DNA of 29,541 bases from Pseudoflavonifractor sp. AF19-9AC (GCF_003478995.1 NZ_QUGI01000009.1:1-29541); one strand, 5' to 3'; shown: positions 15,501-24,838, numbered from the stretch's first letter. The notes: generated by a model from the letters alone, not told the origin. Numbers and translations: made by a program.

Positions 15501-15768
15501 TGTTGGGCAGGAGGGCGTCGGGCCGCTCCTTCTCAATGATCTGCATGACGGAGGGGATGTTCATGGGTTCGATATAGACATGATCGGCAATGTCCTTGTC
15601 GGTCATGATGGTGGCGGGGTTGGAGTTCACCAGCACCACCTCAATGCCCTCTTCCTTCAGGGCGCGGCAGGCCTGGGTTCCGGCGTAGTCAAACTCGGCG
15701 GCCTGGCCGATGACGATGGGACCGGAGCCCAGCACCAGTACCTTCTTTACATCCGTATATTTGGGCAT
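12559..15768 (-). CDS. carB: Carbamoyl-phosphate synthase large subunit
   Basis: 1069 residues, normal length. There are two homologous ATP-grasp halves: the first opens with [20 protein letters not shown] and the second, from about residue 555, with [20 protein letters not shown]. The C-terminal about 140 residues (from [11 protein letters not shown]) form the MGS-like allosteric domain that binds UMP/IMP/ornithine in relatives. It makes carbamoyl phosphate from bicarbonate, ATP and ammonia passed from CarA, feeding pyrimidine and arginine synthesis. Its ATG shares one base with the carA stop codon (TAATG), so translation is coupled. Confidence 0.98.
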   Translation of the reverse strand: MPKYTDVKKVLVLGSGPIVIGQAAEFDYAGTQACRALKEEGIEVVLVNSNPATIMTDKDIADHVYIEPMNIPSVMQIIEKERPDALLPNMGGQTGLNLAMALYEDGTLQKYGVRLLGTSPESIHKAEDRQGFKDCMESIGQPCVTSKVVNTVEDAVSFTNEIGYPVIVRPAYTLGGSGGGIAYDEASLREIADRGINLSRVSEVLIERCISGWKEIEFEVMRDSAGNVITICSMENIDPVGVHTGDSIVVAPTQTLANREFQMLRSAALDIISALEIEGGCNVQFALNPDSFEYAVIEVNPRVSRSSALASKATGYPIAKVAAKVALGYTLDEIPNAVTGKTKACFEPTIDYCVLKIPRLPFDKFTTASRTLGTQMKATGEVMAIANSFEGALMKAIRSLELNVRALKLDKLEGLYTDEIEDMLVQVTDERLFVVAEALRRGFSPQKINHITKMDIWFLDGFKRIIDMEEELKACKGAPDADTLKRAKEMCFADSYIGTLCGMQQAEVKTLREKYGIIPSFKMVDTCAAEFDAETPYYYSTYDGENEAVDTNTDKKKVLVLGSGPIRIGQGIEFDYCSVHSVWAFKRLGYETIIINNNPETVSTDFDVADKLYFEPLTAEDVQNIVEQEKPWGAVVQFGGQTAIKLAKALTEMGVRILGTPADGVDAAEDRERFDEILEKCGIPRAKGRTVFTTQEALKAANELGYPVLVRPSYVLGGQGMEIAYSDRNIEEFMRIINMTVQEHPILVDKYLMGRELEVDGVFDGEDILIPGIMEHVERAGVHSGDSIAVYPPLHLEEKHRQLILQHTKNMAKHLGVIGLINAQYILYNDDIYVIEVNPRSSRTIPYISKVTGVPIIDLATKVMLGQKLKDLDYGTGLYPEAKYFAVKAPVFSFEKLTDVDTGLGPEMKSTGEVLGLAETFPQALLKAFKGSNMRVPKKGGRIIITVKDEDKREIVSIARGFEEMGIELYATSGTCDALTEAGIECKRVNRVSQSHPNILDMIASGTVDLIINTPTRGRKHDSDGFQIRRSAVEHGVGCVTAIDTARALLTVRQQSRSEDLTPIDITKI

Positions 15769-16856
15769 TACCGGGCACCTCCCTTATTCATGGATTCCAC
15801 AAAGCGGTTGAACAGGTATTCCGTATCCTTGGGGCCGGCGTTGGCCTCGGGGTGGAACTGAGTGGTAAAGCAGTTGGGACGCTTATAACGCAGGCCCTCG
15901 CAGGTGCCGTCGTTGACGTTGATGTGGCTGACCTCGGCCACAGCCGGGTCCACCGTCTCGGACAGAACCATATAGCCGTGGTTCTGGCTGGTGATGAACA
16001 CCTTGCCCTTCTCCAGATCCCGCACGGGGTGGTTGCCGCCCCGGTGGCCGTAGGCCAGGCGGCCGGTCTTGGCCCCGGTGGCCAGAGCCAGCAGCTGGTG
16101 GCCCAGACACACGCCGAAGAGGGGGGTGTCGCTCTGGTAGAGCTCCTTCAGCTGGGCGATGATCTCGGTGTTCTCCGCAGGGTCGCCCGGGCCGTTACTG
16201 AGCATCACGCCGTCATAGCCGCCGGCCAGGACCTCCTTGGCGGGGGTGAAGGCGGGCAGCACGGTCACCCGGCAGCCCCGGCGGCGCAGGCACTCGATCA
16301 TGTTCTGCTTCACGCCGTAGTCCATCATGGCCACGTGGTGCAGCTCCTCGCCGTGGGCGGGGAACACCTCGGGCTCCTTGCGGGTGACCCGGGCCACGGT
16401 GCCGGTGACCTTGTAGTTCTTCAGCTTCTCCATGATCTCCGCCACATTAAAATGCTCCGCACAGGTGAGCATACCATTCATGCTCCCCTGACTACGGAGT
16501 ATTTTGGTCAGCGCGCGGGTATCCACGCCTTGAATCCCGGTGATGTCGTGTTCCTTCAGAAAATCGTGCAAAGTCCCCTCGCAGCGGAAATTGCTGCCCC
16601 GGGGAGACAGGTGACGGACCACAAAGGCCTCCGCCCAGGGACGGGCAGACTCATTGTCCTCGTGGTTGACGCCGTAGTTGCCGATGAGGGGATAGGACAT
16701 GACAATCCCCTGCCCGGCGTAGGAGGGATCGGTCAGAATCTCCTGATAGCCGGTCATGGAGGTGTTGAACACCATCTCGCACACCCGGTCGGAGGTGCTG
16801 CCAATGCTGGTCCCGGAAAATACGCTTCCGTTGGCCAGAATCAAGGTCGCTTTCAT
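15768..16856 (-). CDS. carA: Carbamoyl-phosphate synthase small subunit (glutamine amidotransferase)
   Basis: 362 residues from the ATG at 16856; a TTG directly ahead (16859) is also possible since GGAAGG is 10 bases from it and 13 from the ATG. The N-terminal CPSase_sm_chain domain is followed by a class I amidotransferase domain with Cys250 in FGVCLGHQ, and His335/Glu337 in FHPEAN. It hydrolyses glutamine and channels ammonia to CarB. First gene of carAB with its own promoter at 16921-16949. The leader is only about 55 bases, so there is no room for a pyr attenuator. Confidence 0.97.
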   Translation of the reverse strand: MKATLILANGSVFSGTSIGSTSDRVCEMVFNTSMTGYQEILTDPSYAGQGIVMSYPLIGNYGVNHEDNESARPWAEAFVVRHLSPRGSNFRCEGTLHDFLKEHDITGIQGVDTRALTKILRSQGSMNGMLTCAEHFNVAEIMEKLKNYKVTGTVARVTRKEPEVFPAHGEELHHVAMMDYGVKQNMIECLRRRGCRVTVLPAFTPAKEVLAGGYDGVMLSNGPGDPAENTEIIAQLKELYQSDTPLFGVCLGHQLLALATGAKTGRLAYGHRGGNHPVRDLEKGKVFITSQNHGYMVLSETVDPAVAEVSHINVNDGTCEGLRYKRPNCFTTQFHPEANAGPKDTEYLFNRFVESMNKGGAR

Positions 16857-16920
16857 CAAATCTCACACGCCTTCCGTTCCAGACTTGTTAGCCACATATT
16901 GCGCAAACTGTATTCAAGAT

Positions 16921-16949
16921 ATTGTATCGAAAAATAGGGTATTTTTCAA
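16921..16949 (-). promoter_or_regulatory. carAB promoter
   Basis: On the minus strand TTGAAA (16944-16949) and TACAAT (16921-16926) are 17 bases apart. The start site would be near 16914, leaving a short leader to carA. Confidence 0.8.
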
Positions 16950-16971
16950 GATGGAGTTTTCCCTTTTTCTG

Positions 16972-16977
16972 TATAAT
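16972..16977 (+). promoter_or_regulatory. -10 element candidate ahead of the DUF421 gene
   Basis: TATAAT stands in a T-rich stretch about 104 bases ahead of the ATG at 17081. No good -35 is seen at the expected distance, so the call is tentative. Confidence 0.4.
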
Positions 16978-17080
16978 TTTTCGCTCCGTTTTCTTCCGTC
17001 CCTGGGATAATCGACGAGAGGAAGGGCAAGACTATCCCTCATAGCCCACCAGCTCCACTCTTCTTTCGCGGAGGCGTATT

Positions 17081-17761
17081 ATGTTTACCGGTCTTGTCCG
17101 CACCGTCATCCTCTACATCTTGATTATTGCCGGCATCCGCCTCATGGGCAAGCGGCAGGTGGGCGAGCTGGAGCCCTCTGAGCTGGTGCTCTCCCTCATT
17201 ATTGCCGACCTGGCCTCCGTTCCCATGCAGGACTTCGGCATCCCCCTGCTGGCCGGAGTGATTCCCATTCTGGCCCTGCTGGCCATGACCATGATCCTCT
17301 CCGTGCTCACCATGCGCAGCGTGCGCTTCCGGGCTCTGCTCTGCGGCCGCCCCAGCATCATTATCCGGGAGGGCAAGGTGGACCAGCGGGAAATGGCCCG
17401 CAACCGCCTGACGGTGGATGAGCTGCTGGAGGAGCTTCGCGGCCAGGGCTACACCGACCCCTCAGGTGTGAAATACGCCATTTTAGAGACCAACGGCCAG
17501 CTGTCCGTTCTCCCCTTCGCCGCCCAAAAGCCCCCCACCGCCCAGCAGCTGGGGCTGGAGGTGGAGCAGTGGGAACTCCCCCTAGTGGTGGTCAGCGACG
17601 GGCGGCTTCTGGAGCACAACCTCACCCAGCTGGGCCGGGACCGGGCCTGGCTGAACAAGCGGCTGAAGGAGGGGGGCTGCTCGGACCCGAAGCAGGTCTT
17701 CCTTCTTTTGGCCGACCGGGGCGGCAAGGTCTACCTCACACGCAAGGATTTTAACACGTAA
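17081..17761 (+). CDS. DUF421 (YetF/YcaP-type) membrane protein
   Basis: 226 residues. Three hydrophobic segments in the first about 85 residues (VRTVILYILIIAGIRLMG, then ELVLSLIIADLASVPM, then LLAGVIPILALLAMTMILSV) are followed by a cytoplasmic DUF421 domain with the hallmark GRPSIIIREGKVD and NRLTVDELLEELRGQG segments and the GVKYAILETNGQLSVLP strand. GGAGG precedes the ATG. The biochemical role is not established; Bacillus relatives affect spore envelope. It is followed after 13 bases by a DUF4363 gene, a partnership common in Clostridia. Confidence 0.93.
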   Translation: MFTGLVRTVILYILIIAGIRLMGKRQVGELEPSELVLSLIIADLASVPMQDFGIPLLAGVIPILALLAMTMILSVLTMRSVRFRALLCGRPSIIIREGKVDQREMARNRLTVDELLEELRGQGYTDPSGVKYAILETNGQLSVLPFAAQKPPTAQQLGLEVEQWELPLVVVSDGRLLEHNLTQLGRDRAWLNKRLKEGGCSDPKQVFLLLADRGGKVYLTRKDFNT

Positions 17762-17774
17762 GGAGGCGGCCGAA

Positions 17775-18155
17775 ATGAAACGGCTCTGGATTGCATCCGC
17801 TCTGCTGGTTTTCCTGCTGGCCGTCAGCCTGGGAAACGCTTGGTACTCCAACTCCCTCACCCAGAGCCTGGCCCAGCCTCTTCGTGAGGCCCAGCAGCTG
17901 GCCCATGAGAATCAGTGGGAGCAGGCCCGGGACCTGACCCGACAGTCCTACGACAGCTGGAACGACCACCACACATATCTTCACTGCGTCCTGCGCCACT
18001 CCGACACTGACCAAATTCTCCGCTCTTTCCGCAGCGTCATGCAGTACCTGGATCTGGAGGAAATGGACCAGTACGCCGCCGCCAACGCCGACCTCATTTC
18101 TCAGCTGGAGCTGCTGTCCGAGATGGAGCAGGCGACGCTGGTCAACGTTTTGTGA
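17775..18155 (+). CDS. DUF4363 family protein
   Basis: 126 residues. KRLWIASALLVFLLAVSLG is a single N-terminal membrane anchor; the rest is helical and faces outward. The sequence ENQWEQARDLTRQSYDSWN and the later HSDTDQILRSFRSVMQYLD fit the DUF4363 family as I remember it. GGAGG lies 8 bases ahead of the ATG. It is in an operon with the DUF421 gene, which suggests a shared envelope function, otherwise unknown. Confidence 0.88.
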   Translation: MKRLWIASALLVFLLAVSLGNAWYSNSLTQSLAQPLREAQQLAHENQWEQARDLTRQSYDSWNDHHTYLHCVLRHSDTDQILRSFRSVMQYLDLEEMDQYAAANADLISQLELLSEMEQATLVNVL

Positions 18156-18184
18156 GAGCTTATAAAATTTTTGTTTTTCTCCCC

Positions 18185-18213
18185 TTGACGAGTGGTTTAT
18201 TTGGCGGTATAAC
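18185..18213 (+). promoter_or_regulatory. Promoter of the EamA transporter gene
   Basis: TTGACG (18185-18190) and TATAAC (18208-18213) are 17 bases apart, about 45 bases ahead of the ATG at 18259. Confidence 0.8.
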
Positions 18214-18258
18214 TTCCCCTGACAGCAATGTTTTCCCAGCAGAAAGGGGAAGGATTTC

Positions 18259-19158
18259 ATGAAGAAAGAATACCTGTTTGCCGGCATCTCCATTTTGTCC
18301 TGGGCCTCCACAGCGGCAGTGGGCACACTGATGATGGATTCCCTGTCCCAATTTGCGTTGGTGTTCTACACCAGTCTGACCGCCGCTGTTTTTCTTCTGA
18401 TCCTTGTGGCTGCCACTGGGCGTCTCCCGCTGCTCCGGACACTGCATCTGAAGGACCTTTTCCGGATGTCCGCCCTGGGAATTCTGGGTATGTTCCTGAT
18501 GTCTCTGTTCTTCTATAACGGCCTGGCCCGCCTGGAGGCACAGCAGGCCTACATCATCAATTATTTGTGGCCCATTCTCATTGTCGTTTTCTCCTGGCTC
18601 ATTCTGCGGAAGCCCATAACAGCCCAGACCTGCTTGGCCCTTCTTCTCTCCTTTTTCGGCGTCATCATTGTGGCCACTGAGGGCAATCTGGCCAATCTGG
18701 GCGGGGTGGATTTCGGCGGCGTGATATCCTGTCTTCTGGGCGCCTGCTGCTACGCCCTGTTCGCAGTCTTCAATACGCAGGTCAAATGCGACAAGTTTGT
18801 GGCCATGCTGGTGTACTATACTTCCACTACACTGGTCAGCCTCGTGTTCCTGGCGGCTCAGGAGCCTGTCCCTATCCTGAGTGCTGTCCAGTGGGGAGGT
18901 ACCATCTGGCTGGGTATGGTGACCAACGGTCTGGCCTATACCACCTGGGCCCTGTCCATGGACCTGGGGAACACCGCCAAGCTGTCCAATCTGGCCTACC
19001 TCACCCCTTTTCTTTCTCTGGTTTACATCTTTTTCCTTCTGCATGAGCCCATTCTTTTGTCTTCCTATCTGGGTCTTGTGTTTATTCTCGCCGGCGTTCT
19101 GTTGCAGGTGTGGAAATTCCCCGCCCGCCGTCCCCGCGCAGCCCGCACACAAAGTTGA
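18259..19158 (+). CDS. EamA-family (DMT superfamily) transporter
   Basis: 299 residues, almost wholly hydrophobic with about ten membrane helices in two EamA repeats: residues about 5-135, ending in GVIIVATEGNL, and about 145-290. The first repeat has the typical NYLWPILIVVFSWLILRKPI segment and the second the matching NLAYLTPFLSLVYIFFLLHEP. It probably exports or imports small metabolites such as amino acids; the substrate cannot be predicted. A strong GGGGAAGG precedes the ATG. It is a monocistronic unit between a consensus promoter and a hairpin terminator. Confidence 0.92.
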   Translation: MKKEYLFAGISILSWASTAAVGTLMMDSLSQFALVFYTSLTAAVFLLILVAATGRLPLLRTLHLKDLFRMSALGILGMFLMSLFFYNGLARLEAQQAYIINYLWPILIVVFSWLILRKPITAQTCLALLLSFFGVIIVATEGNLANLGGVDFGGVISCLLGACCYALFAVFNTQVKCDKFVAMLVYYTSTTLVSLVFLAAQEPVPILSAVQWGGTIWLGMVTNGLAYTTWALSMDLGNTAKLSNLAYLTPFLSLVYIFFLLHEPILLSSYLGLVFILAGVLLQVWKFPARRPRAARTQS

Positions 19159-19168
19159 GACATTGTTG

Positions 19169-19206
19169 TTTGCTCGTCCTCATTTTGCATGAGGACGAGC
19201 AAATTT
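19169..19206 (+). terminator. Terminator after the EamA gene
   Basis: A 15-base perfect stem (TTTGCTCGTCCTCAT / ATGAGGACGAGCAAA) has a 5-base loop and is followed by a short TTT. Confidence 0.8.
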
Positions 19207-19219
19207 ATGCAAAATATTG

Positions 19220-19248
19220 TTGACGTTCTTGCCTCTCCCGTCTATAAT
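19220..19248 (+). promoter_or_regulatory. Promoter of the 151-residue protein gene
   Basis: TTGACG (19220-19225) and a perfect TATAAT (19243-19248) are 17 bases apart. The start site near 19255 gives a leader of about 107 bases. Confidence 0.85.
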
Positions 19249-19254
19249 GAAGTA

Positions 19255-19361
19255 AAGCGTACAGCAATCCTGCGCAGAGGCAGCTGCGCAGGACAAAACT
19301 GCTGTGCGGTGTATCCGGCCCACCGGTGGGCAACCTTTGAGATGGAATGGAGGATTCGGCA
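19255..19361 (+). other. Structured leader of the 151-residue protein gene
   Basis: The leader holds a perfect 10-base stem (TCCTGCGCAG at 19268-19277 with CTGCGCAGGA at 19284-19293, loop AGGCAG) and a 14-base palindrome GCCCACCGGTGGGC (19318-19331). It ends with GGAGG and the ATG at 19362. No T-run follows either hairpin, so this is not an obvious attenuator. I do not recognise a riboswitch class. Confidence 0.5.
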
Positions 19362-19817
19362 ATGACACAGGAAGAACGTAACCAGACGATCCGCACCAAA
19401 ATGGAAGAGGCCTTCTACAACCTGCTGGAAGAGCTCCGCCCCTACCTGATCACCGTGGAAGATCAAACCTGTCTCCATGAAAATATGGAGCGGCTGTCCA
19501 GCTGGATCAATGTGATGCCCCTGACCATGCACAAGGATAAGCACTGGACCCGCGAGGAGTTCCAGGCCGCTCTCACCGGCCCGGACCAGATGGCCGATCC
19601 CCGTTTCGGGGCCTACATGGACGCCTTCTATGAGGAGTATGTGGGCAACAAGGAGGACGCCCTCCACGCCTTCTACGACGAGCTGTTCCACGAGGAGGAG
19701 CTCAACCTGGTGGACTGGCAGAACGTCTGGGAGATGGTCCGCGCCAGCTATGAGGACTGGCTGAAGGCCAACGAGTATGAGGACGAATGGCTCAAGGGCC
19801 AGCCCAACGCCCAGTAA
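19362..19817 (+). CDS. Acidic helical protein of unknown function
   Basis: 151 residues from the ATG at 19362, chosen because GGAGG lies 8 bases ahead; an earlier in-frame ATG at 19347 lacks a site. The protein is strongly acidic, soluble and mostly helical, rich in Trp, Tyr and Glu (for example EELNLVDWQNVWEMVRASYE), with no signal peptide. I recognise no family. It has its own consensus promoter, a structured leader and a strong terminator, so it is a stand-alone, probably well expressed unit. Confidence 0.82.
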   Translation: MTQEERNQTIRTKMEEAFYNLLEELRPYLITVEDQTCLHENMERLSSWINVMPLTMHKDKHWTREEFQAALTGPDQMADPRFGAYMDAFYEEYVGNKEDALHAFYDELFHEEELNLVDWQNVWEMVRASYEDWLKANEYEDEWLKGQPNAQ

Positions 19818-19829
19818 TTGAAAAAGTCA

Positions 19830-19870
19830 AACCCCGGCGTCCTGTTCAAACAGGACGCCGGGGTTTTGTT
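19830..19870. terminator. Bidirectional terminator between the unknown gene and glmS
   Basis: A 15-base GC-rich stem (CCCCGGCGTCCTGTT / ACAGGACGCCGGGG) is followed by TTTTGTTTT on the plus strand and preceded by AAAAAG, so it can serve both convergent genes. Confidence 0.92.
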
Positions 19871-21706
19871 TTATTCCACGGTTACGCTCTTGGCCAGATT
19901 TCTGGGCTTATCAATGTCGCACCCACGCATCAGCGCCACATAATAGGCAAACAGCTGCAGAGGCACCACACCCAGAGAGGGCAGCAGCAGGTCGTGGGTA
20001 TCGGGGATGGTAATGACCGCGTTGGCTGTCTCCCGCATCTCCTTCTCATGGCTCTTGGTGGTGAGGGCCAGCACATCAGCCCCCCGGGACTTGACCTCCA
20101 CCACGTTGCTCATGGCCTTCTCAAAAAGCCGTCCGTAGGTACCCAGCGCCACCACCAGGGTGCCGTCCTCGATGAGGCTGATGGTCCCATGCTTCAGCTC
20201 GCCGGAGGCGTAGGCCTCCGAGTGGATGTAGGAGATCTCCTTGAGCTTCAGGGAGCCCTCCAGGCCTAGGGCATAGTCCAGATTCCGTCCGATGAAAAAG
20301 ACGGAGTCGTGGTTGAAGTACTGAGAGGCAAAGTACTGGATGTCGTCCTTGTCCGCCAGCACTTCCTCCATTTTGGCCGGCAGCAGCAGCATCTCATCCA
20401 GGGCTGAGCGGTACTCCTGCTCCTCCACTGTGCCCAGAATCCGGGCAAAGTACAGGCCCAGCAGATCGATGAGGGCCATCTGGGTGGAGTAAGCCTTGGT
20501 GGTAGCCACGGCGATCTCCGGCCCGGCCCAGGTGTAGAGCACCTCATCCGACTCCCGGGCGATGGAGCTGCCCACCACGTTGACGATGGACAGGATGCGC
20601 CCACCCAGCTTCCGGGCCTCCCGCAGGGCGGCCATGGTGTCCAGGGTCTCTCCCGATTGGCTGATGACCACCACAAGGGTCCGGTCATTCACAATGGGGT
20701 CCATGTACCGGAACTCCGAGGCCAGGGCCACCTCCACCGGGATGCGGGTCAGCCGCTCCAGATTGTACTTGCCCACCATGCCCACGTGGTAGCTGGATCC
20801 GCAGGCCACAATGTAGATCTTCTGGATGGACCGGATGTACTCCTCGCTCAGGCCGAAGTCCTCAAACCAGACCTCGCCCTCCCGGATGCGTGGGAAGACA
20901 CACCGGCGCAGGGCCTCGGGCTGCTCCATGATCTCCTTGAACATGAAGTGCTCATAGCCGCCCTTCTCCGCCGCGTCAATCTCCCAGTCCACGTGGGAGA
21001 TCTCCTTCTGGATGGGCTGCATCAGGTGGTTGTAGCACTGGATGCCCTCCCGGGTGAGGACGGCGATCTCCCCGTCTTCCATGTAGCCCACCTCCCGGGT
21101 GTGCTTCAGGATGGCGGTGACGTCGCTGGCCATGAAGCTGCAGCCTTTGCCGTAGCCCAGAATCAGCGGGCTGTCCTTGCGCACGGCGATGAGCTGGTCC
21201 GGGGTGTCCGCGCACAGGATGCCCAGGGCATAGGCCCCCTTAATGCGGTGGAGCACACGCCCCACAGCGGCCAGCAAATCTCCGTCGTAAAAGTACTCGA
21301 TGAGCTGAGCCACCACCTCGGTGTCCGTCTCGGAGACAAAGGTCACGCCCTTATCCACCAGGAAGGCCTTCAGCTCGGCGTAGTTCTCGATGATGCCGTT
21401 GTGCACCACCGCAATCTTGCCGCCCTGGCTCACCTGGGGATGGGAGTTGACGTCGCTGGGCGCCCCGTGAGTGGCCCAGCGGGTGTGTCCGATGCCCACG
21501 GTGCCCTCCACCGCCGCTCCGCCCTGGAGCAGGTCGGAAAGCACCTGCAGCCGGCCCTTGGCCTTGTGGACAGACAGGGTTCCCTCCCGCTGGGAGTAGA
21601 CCGCAACCCCTGCCGAGTCGTATCCCCGGTACTCCAGACGGGACAGCCCCTCCAGCAAAACGGGAGCGGCCTGCTCACTGCCCACATAGCCTACAATTCC
21701 GCACAT
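19871..21706 (-). CDS. glmS: Glutamine:fructose-6-phosphate aminotransferase
   Basis: 611 residues from the ATG at 21706, chosen because GGAGG lies 9 bases ahead and because Met removal then exposes the catalytic Cys (MCGIVGYVG). The N-terminal Ntn glutaminase domain (1-about 240, with GHTRWATHG) is followed by two SIS sugar-isomerase domains (about 290-600) and the conserved end DKPRNLAKSVTVE. It makes glucosamine-6-phosphate from fructose-6-phosphate and glutamine, the first step toward peptidoglycan amino sugars. The leader carries a glmS ribozyme (about 21751-21925), so the enzyme is controlled by its own product. Confidence 0.98.
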   Translation of the reverse strand: MCGIVGYVGSEQAAPVLLEGLSRLEYRGYDSAGVAVYSQREGTLSVHKAKGRLQVLSDLLQGGAAVEGTVGIGHTRWATHGAPSDVNSHPQVSQGGKIAVVHNGIIENYAELKAFLVDKGVTFVSETDTEVVAQLIEYFYDGDLLAAVGRVLHRIKGAYALGILCADTPDQLIAVRKDSPLILGYGKGCSFMASDVTAILKHTREVGYMEDGEIAVLTREGIQCYNHLMQPIQKEISHVDWEIDAAEKGGYEHFMFKEIMEQPEALRRCVFPRIREGEVWFEDFGLSEEYIRSIQKIYIVACGSSYHVGMVGKYNLERLTRIPVEVALASEFRYMDPIVNDRTLVVVISQSGETLDTMAALREARKLGGRILSIVNVVGSSIARESDEVLYTWAGPEIAVATTKAYSTQMALIDLLGLYFARILGTVEEQEYRSALDEMLLLPAKMEEVLADKDDIQYFASQYFNHDSVFFIGRNLDYALGLEGSLKLKEISYIHSEAYASGELKHGTISLIEDGTLVVALGTYGRLFEKAMSNVVEVKSRGADVLALTTKSHEKEMRETANAVITIPDTHDLLLPSLGVVPLQLFAYYVALMRGCDIDKPRNLAKSVTVE

Positions 21707-21750
21707 ATTCAATTTCCTCCTGATTCAATTGGATTGCTCAAGAGGACAAA

Positions 21751-21925
21751 CTCGCAGCTATTTGCACCTCGTTCCCCGGTTCCGGCCCCTTTGTTTTGCA
21801 GTTACCCGCATATTTGTCGGCCGAATACGCGCCCGGAGCGGCACGGAGGGGCACCCGCCGAAGGCTTCGATTCTCCCCCCACCTCGTCGTCCCCAGCCTG
21901 ACAGCCGGGGCGCTGGCGCTTATGT
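21751..21925 (-). ncRNA. glmS: glmS ribozyme/riboswitch
   Basis: Read on the minus strand the segment begins AAGCGCCAG, the conserved cleavage-site core of the glmS ribozyme. It continues through a P2 stem (CCCCGGC/GGCTGGGG) to GACGAGGTGG, then ATCGAA and TTCGGCGGGTGCC, which match the conserved catalytic core of the Bacillus ribozymes (GACGAGG, ATCGAA, TTCGGCGGATGCC). Cleavage is expected between A21920 and G21919. Glucosamine-6-phosphate acts as cofactor for self-cleavage, which destabilises the glmS mRNA. The 3' limit (P3/P4 region) is approximate. Confidence 0.94.
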
Positions 21926-21991
21926 TGGGTCCTGGCCCAAGGTCCTCCTTTCCTTCTGCGACGTTTTGGGATTTCGTTTTTCCCGCCTTGC

Positions 21992-22020
21992 ATTATACGA
22001 AATTCTTTTAGCGGAGTAAA
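21992..22020 (-). promoter_or_regulatory. glmS promoter
   Basis: On the minus strand TTTACT (22015-22020) and TATAAT (21992-21997) are 17 bases apart. Transcription would start about 65 bases ahead of the ribozyme cleavage site. Confidence 0.8.
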
Positions 22021-22077
22021 GAAAAAATTGTATCAAACCGAATCCGATTTTTTCCAGTTTCTTTTGTTCCGCCGCAC

Positions 22078-22112
22078 AAAAAGAGCCCCGGTCCCAGGGG
22101 ACCGGGGCTCTC
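22078..22112 (-). terminator. dapL terminator
   Basis: A stem of about 14 bases (AGAGCCCCGGTCCC with its complement) is followed by TTTTT on the minus strand, about 20 bases after the dapL stop. Confidence 0.93.
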
Positions 22113-22131
22113 TTTGCTTAAATGGCGGGAA

Positions 22132-23349
22132 TTACAGCATACTCTTGACCCGCTCCACCGCCTGGCGGGTGGCCTCGGCGTCGCCGAAGGCGGTCAGGCG
22201 CACATAGCCCTCGCCGCTGGGACCGAAGCCCGCGCCGGGGGTGATGGCCACGTTGGCCTTATCCAGCACCAGGTCGAAGAAGTCCCAGGATCCCATGCCG
22301 CCGGGGGTCTTCAGCCAGATATAGGGGGCGTTGACGCCGCCGAAGCACTCCAGCCCGGCCGCGGTCAGCCCCTCCCGGATGACCTGGGCGTTCTTCTGGT
22401 AGTAGGCGATGGACTCCATCACCTGGGCGTGGCCCTCGGGGGTGTAGATAGCTGCCGCGCCCCGCTGCACCACATAGGGGACACCGTTGAACTTGGTGGT
22501 CTGGCGGCGGTTCCACATGGTGTTCAGCTTGGCGCCGTCCCGCTCCAGCTCCATGGGCACCACGGTGTAGGCGCAGCGGTTGCCGGTAAAGCCGGCAGTC
22601 TTGGAGAAGGACCGGAACTCAATGGCGCAGGTACGGGCCCCCTCAATCTCAAAGATGGTGTGGGGGATGTCCGGGTCGGTGATGAAGGCCTCGTAGGCGG
22701 AGTCGTAGAGAATCACAGAGCCATTCTCATTGGCGTAGTCCACCCACTGCTTCAGCTGCTCCCGGGTGGCCATGGAGCCGGTGGGGTTGTTGGGGAAGCA
22801 GAGGTAGATGAGGTCCGCCCGCTCCTTGGGGATCTGGGGCATAAAGCCGTTCTCCTCCAGGCAGGGCATATAGATGAGGTTGCTCCAGCGGCCCTGGGCC
22901 TCTACGTAGTCCCCGGCCCGTCCGGCCATGGCGTTGGTGTCCACGTACACGGGGTACACGGGGTCGCACACCGCCACCTTGTTGTCCACACCGAAGATGT
23001 CCCCGATGTTGCCGCAGTCGCTCTTGGCACCGTCGGAGACAAAGATCTCCTCGGGCTTGATGTCCACGCCCCGGGCCTTGTAGTCAAACTGGGCAATAGC
23101 CTCCCGCAGGAAGGGGTAGCCCTGCTCCGGGCCGTAGCCGTGGAACCCCTCGTAGGTGCCCATCTCGTCCACTGCCTTGTGCATGGCCTCCGTCACAGCG
23201 GGAACCAGGGGACGGGTCACGTCACCGATGGACAGCTTGATAATCTTCGCCTCCGGATGGGCGGCGGTATAAGCGGAAATTCGACGGGCTACCTCGGAAA
23301 AGAGATAGCTGCCGGGCAGCTTTCCGTAATTCTCATTGATCTTAACCAT
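22132..23349 (-). CDS. dapL: LL-diaminopimelate aminotransferase
   Basis: 405 residues from the ATG at 23349 (AAGGAG 12 bases ahead); the frame stays open to 23556 but that extension is Pro/Ser-rich and lies over the promoter. It is a PLP-dependent class I/II aminotransferase with NNPTG (187-191), the PLP lysine Lys250 in [15 protein letters not shown], and the DapL-typical N-terminus ([20 protein letters not shown]). It converts tetrahydrodipicolinate directly to LL-diaminopimelate, bypassing the succinylase or acetylase branches of lysine and cell-wall synthesis. A DapF-fold gene at 28219 could act next, but see there. Monocistronic. Confidence 0.97.
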   Translation of the reverse strand: MVKINENYGKLPGSYLFSEVARRISAYTAAHPEAKIIKLSIGDVTRPLVPAVTEAMHKAVDEMGTYEGFHGYGPEQGYPFLREAIAQFDYKARGVDIKPEEIFVSDGAKSDCGNIGDIFGVDNKVAVCDPVYPVYVDTNAMAGRAGDYVEAQGRWSNLIYMPCLEENGFMPQIPKERADLIYLCFPNNPTGSMATREQLKQWVDYANENGSVILYDSAYEAFITDPDIPHTIFEIEGARTCAIEFRSFSKTAGFTGNRCAYTVVPMELERDGAKLNTMWNRRQTTKFNGVPYVVQRGAAAIYTPEGHAQVMESIAYYQKNAQVIREGLTAAGLECFGGVNAPYIWLKTPGGMGSWDFFDLVLDKANVAITPGAGFGPSGEGYVRLTAFGDAEATRQAVERVKSML

Positions 23350-23398
23350 ATATATCACAGCTCCTTTTCGGCCTTGGCCGCAGCATTCGATGGTTGAT

Positions 23399-23427
23399 AT
23401 TATCCCCGAATTCTCCCCGCTTGTCAA
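23399..23427 (-). promoter_or_regulatory. dapL promoter
   Basis: On the minus strand TTGACA (23422-23427) and GATAAT (23399-23404) are 17 bases apart, giving a leader of about 45 bases. Confidence 0.82.
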
Positions 23428-23488
23428 TGGGAAAGGAGGACTGTCCCCGCCCCCGGGCGCATACCTGTGGAGATGAGGTGATGGGAGT

Positions 23489-24832
23489 TTGAATACGCTG
23501 CAGCGACTGTGCGACGCACTCTGGTGCCCCTGGCTTCTGGGGCTTTTTCTGCTCACGGGGCTCGTTTATTCCCTGGGCTCCGGCTTTTTCCAGCTGTTCG
23601 GCCTTCGGCGGTGGTGGCGCGCCACGGCGGGTTCCCTGTTTCGGCGGCGGGAAGGCACAGAGGGAAGCGGCCTCTCCTCCCTCCAGGCCCTGGCCACCGC
23701 TCTGGCCTCCACCATGGGCACCGGCTCTATCGCCGGGGTGGCCACCGCCCTCACCCTGGGAGGCCCGGGAGCGGTCTTCTGGATGTGGGTGTCCGCCTTT
23801 CTGGGGATGATGACCGGGTGCGGGGAAAAAATTCTCGCCGTCAAGTACCAGCGCCCCGCCCCCGGGGAGGGTCTCCAGGGCGGCCCCATGTTCTACCTCC
23901 GGGACGGTCTCCGCGCCCCCTTGCTGGCCGGGTGGTTTGCCCTGGCCTGTCTGCCTGCCACCCTGGCGGGGGGCAGTCTGGTGCAGTCCTCCTCCATCGC
24001 CGCCTCTCTGGAGGCCGCCTTCGGGGCCAACCGGGCTGTGGTGGGGCTCTGCACCGCCCTGCTGGCGGGGGCCATTCTGGCCGGAGGGCTTGGACGGATT
24101 GCCCGGGTGTCCTCCACATTGGTCCCTGTGATGGCCCTCCTCTATCTGGGCAGCGGCGGGGTCATTCTCCTGCTCAACGCCCACCGCCTGCCCGAAGCCC
24201 TGGCCCTCATCGTCTCCAGCGCTCTCTCCCCCGCCTCCGCCCTGGGCGGGGGGGCCGGGTGGACGGTGGCCTCCGCTCTGCGCTACGGGGTGGCCCGGGG
24301 CGTATTCACCAACGAGGCGGGACTGGGCACCTCCGCCATGGCCCACGGGGCCGCCCGGGTGGACTGCCCCGCCCGGCAAGGGATGTGGGGCATCTTTGAG
24401 GTGTTTCTCTCCACCCTGCTGGTGTGTACCGTCACCGCCCTGGTCATTCTGGTCAGCGGCCTGTGGCCCCTTCAGGGGGTTCCCGCGCTCTCGGGCGCCC
24501 CCCTCACCGCCGCCGCCTTCTCCCAGGTGCTGGGTCCCGCGGGGCAGGGCGTGGTGGCTTTGAGCCTTCTCCTCTTTGCCTTCTCCTCCATTCTGGGCTG
24601 GAGCTACTATGGCCAGCAGTGCCTGCGCTTTCTGGCGGGGAGCGACCGGTTTCTTCTTCCCTACCGTGTTGTCTTTCTCCTGTGCGTTCTGGCGGGGGCG
24701 GTGTGGGAACCGGCGGCGGTGTGGCTGCTGGTGGATCTGTGCAACGCCCTCATGGCCCTGCCCAACCTGACCGCTCTGCTTCTGCTCTCACCCCAGGCTT
24801 TGAAGGAGCTGAATCCCAGGCGTCTTCGCTGA
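23489..24832 (+). CDS. AGCS-family sodium:amino-acid (alanine/glycine) symporter
   Basis: 447 residues starting at TTG 23489, the only possible start before an in-frame stop; GAGGTG lies about 8 bases ahead. There are about ten membrane helices. The family signatures are visible: [24 protein letters not shown] (shown here as its two parts [12 protein letters not shown] and [16 protein letters not shown]), [11 protein letters not shown], and [17 protein letters not shown]. It takes up alanine or glycine with sodium. The gene is very GC-rich and divergent from dapL. No terminator is seen before the ppx promoter, so some readthrough is likely. Confidence 0.94.
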   Translation: MNTLQRLCDALWCPWLLGLFLLTGLVYSLGSGFFQLFGLRRWWRATAGSLFRRREGTEGSGLSSLQALATALASTMGTGSIAGVATALTLGGPGAVFWMWVSAFLGMMTGCGEKILAVKYQRPAPGEGLQGGPMFYLRDGLRAPLLAGWFALACLPATLAGGSLVQSSSIAASLEAAFGANRAVVGLCTALLAGAILAGGLGRIARVSSTLVPVMALLYLGSGGVILLLNAHRLPEALALIVSSALSPASALGGGAGWTVASALRYGVARGVFTNEAGLGTSAMAHGAARVDCPARQGMWGIFEVFLSTLLVCTVTALVILVSGLWPLQGVPALSGAPLTAAAFSQVLGPAGQGVVALSLLLFAFSSILGWSYYGQQCLRFLAGSDRFLLPYRVVFLLCVLAGAVWEPAAVWLLVDLCNALMALPNLTALLLLSPQALKELNPRRLR

Positions 24833-24838
24833 CCCCAG

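Noticed and set aside
16860..17080. A pyr attenuator or riboswitch before carA
   Set aside because: The promoter at 16921-16949 leaves only about 55 bases of leader, with no terminator hairpin.
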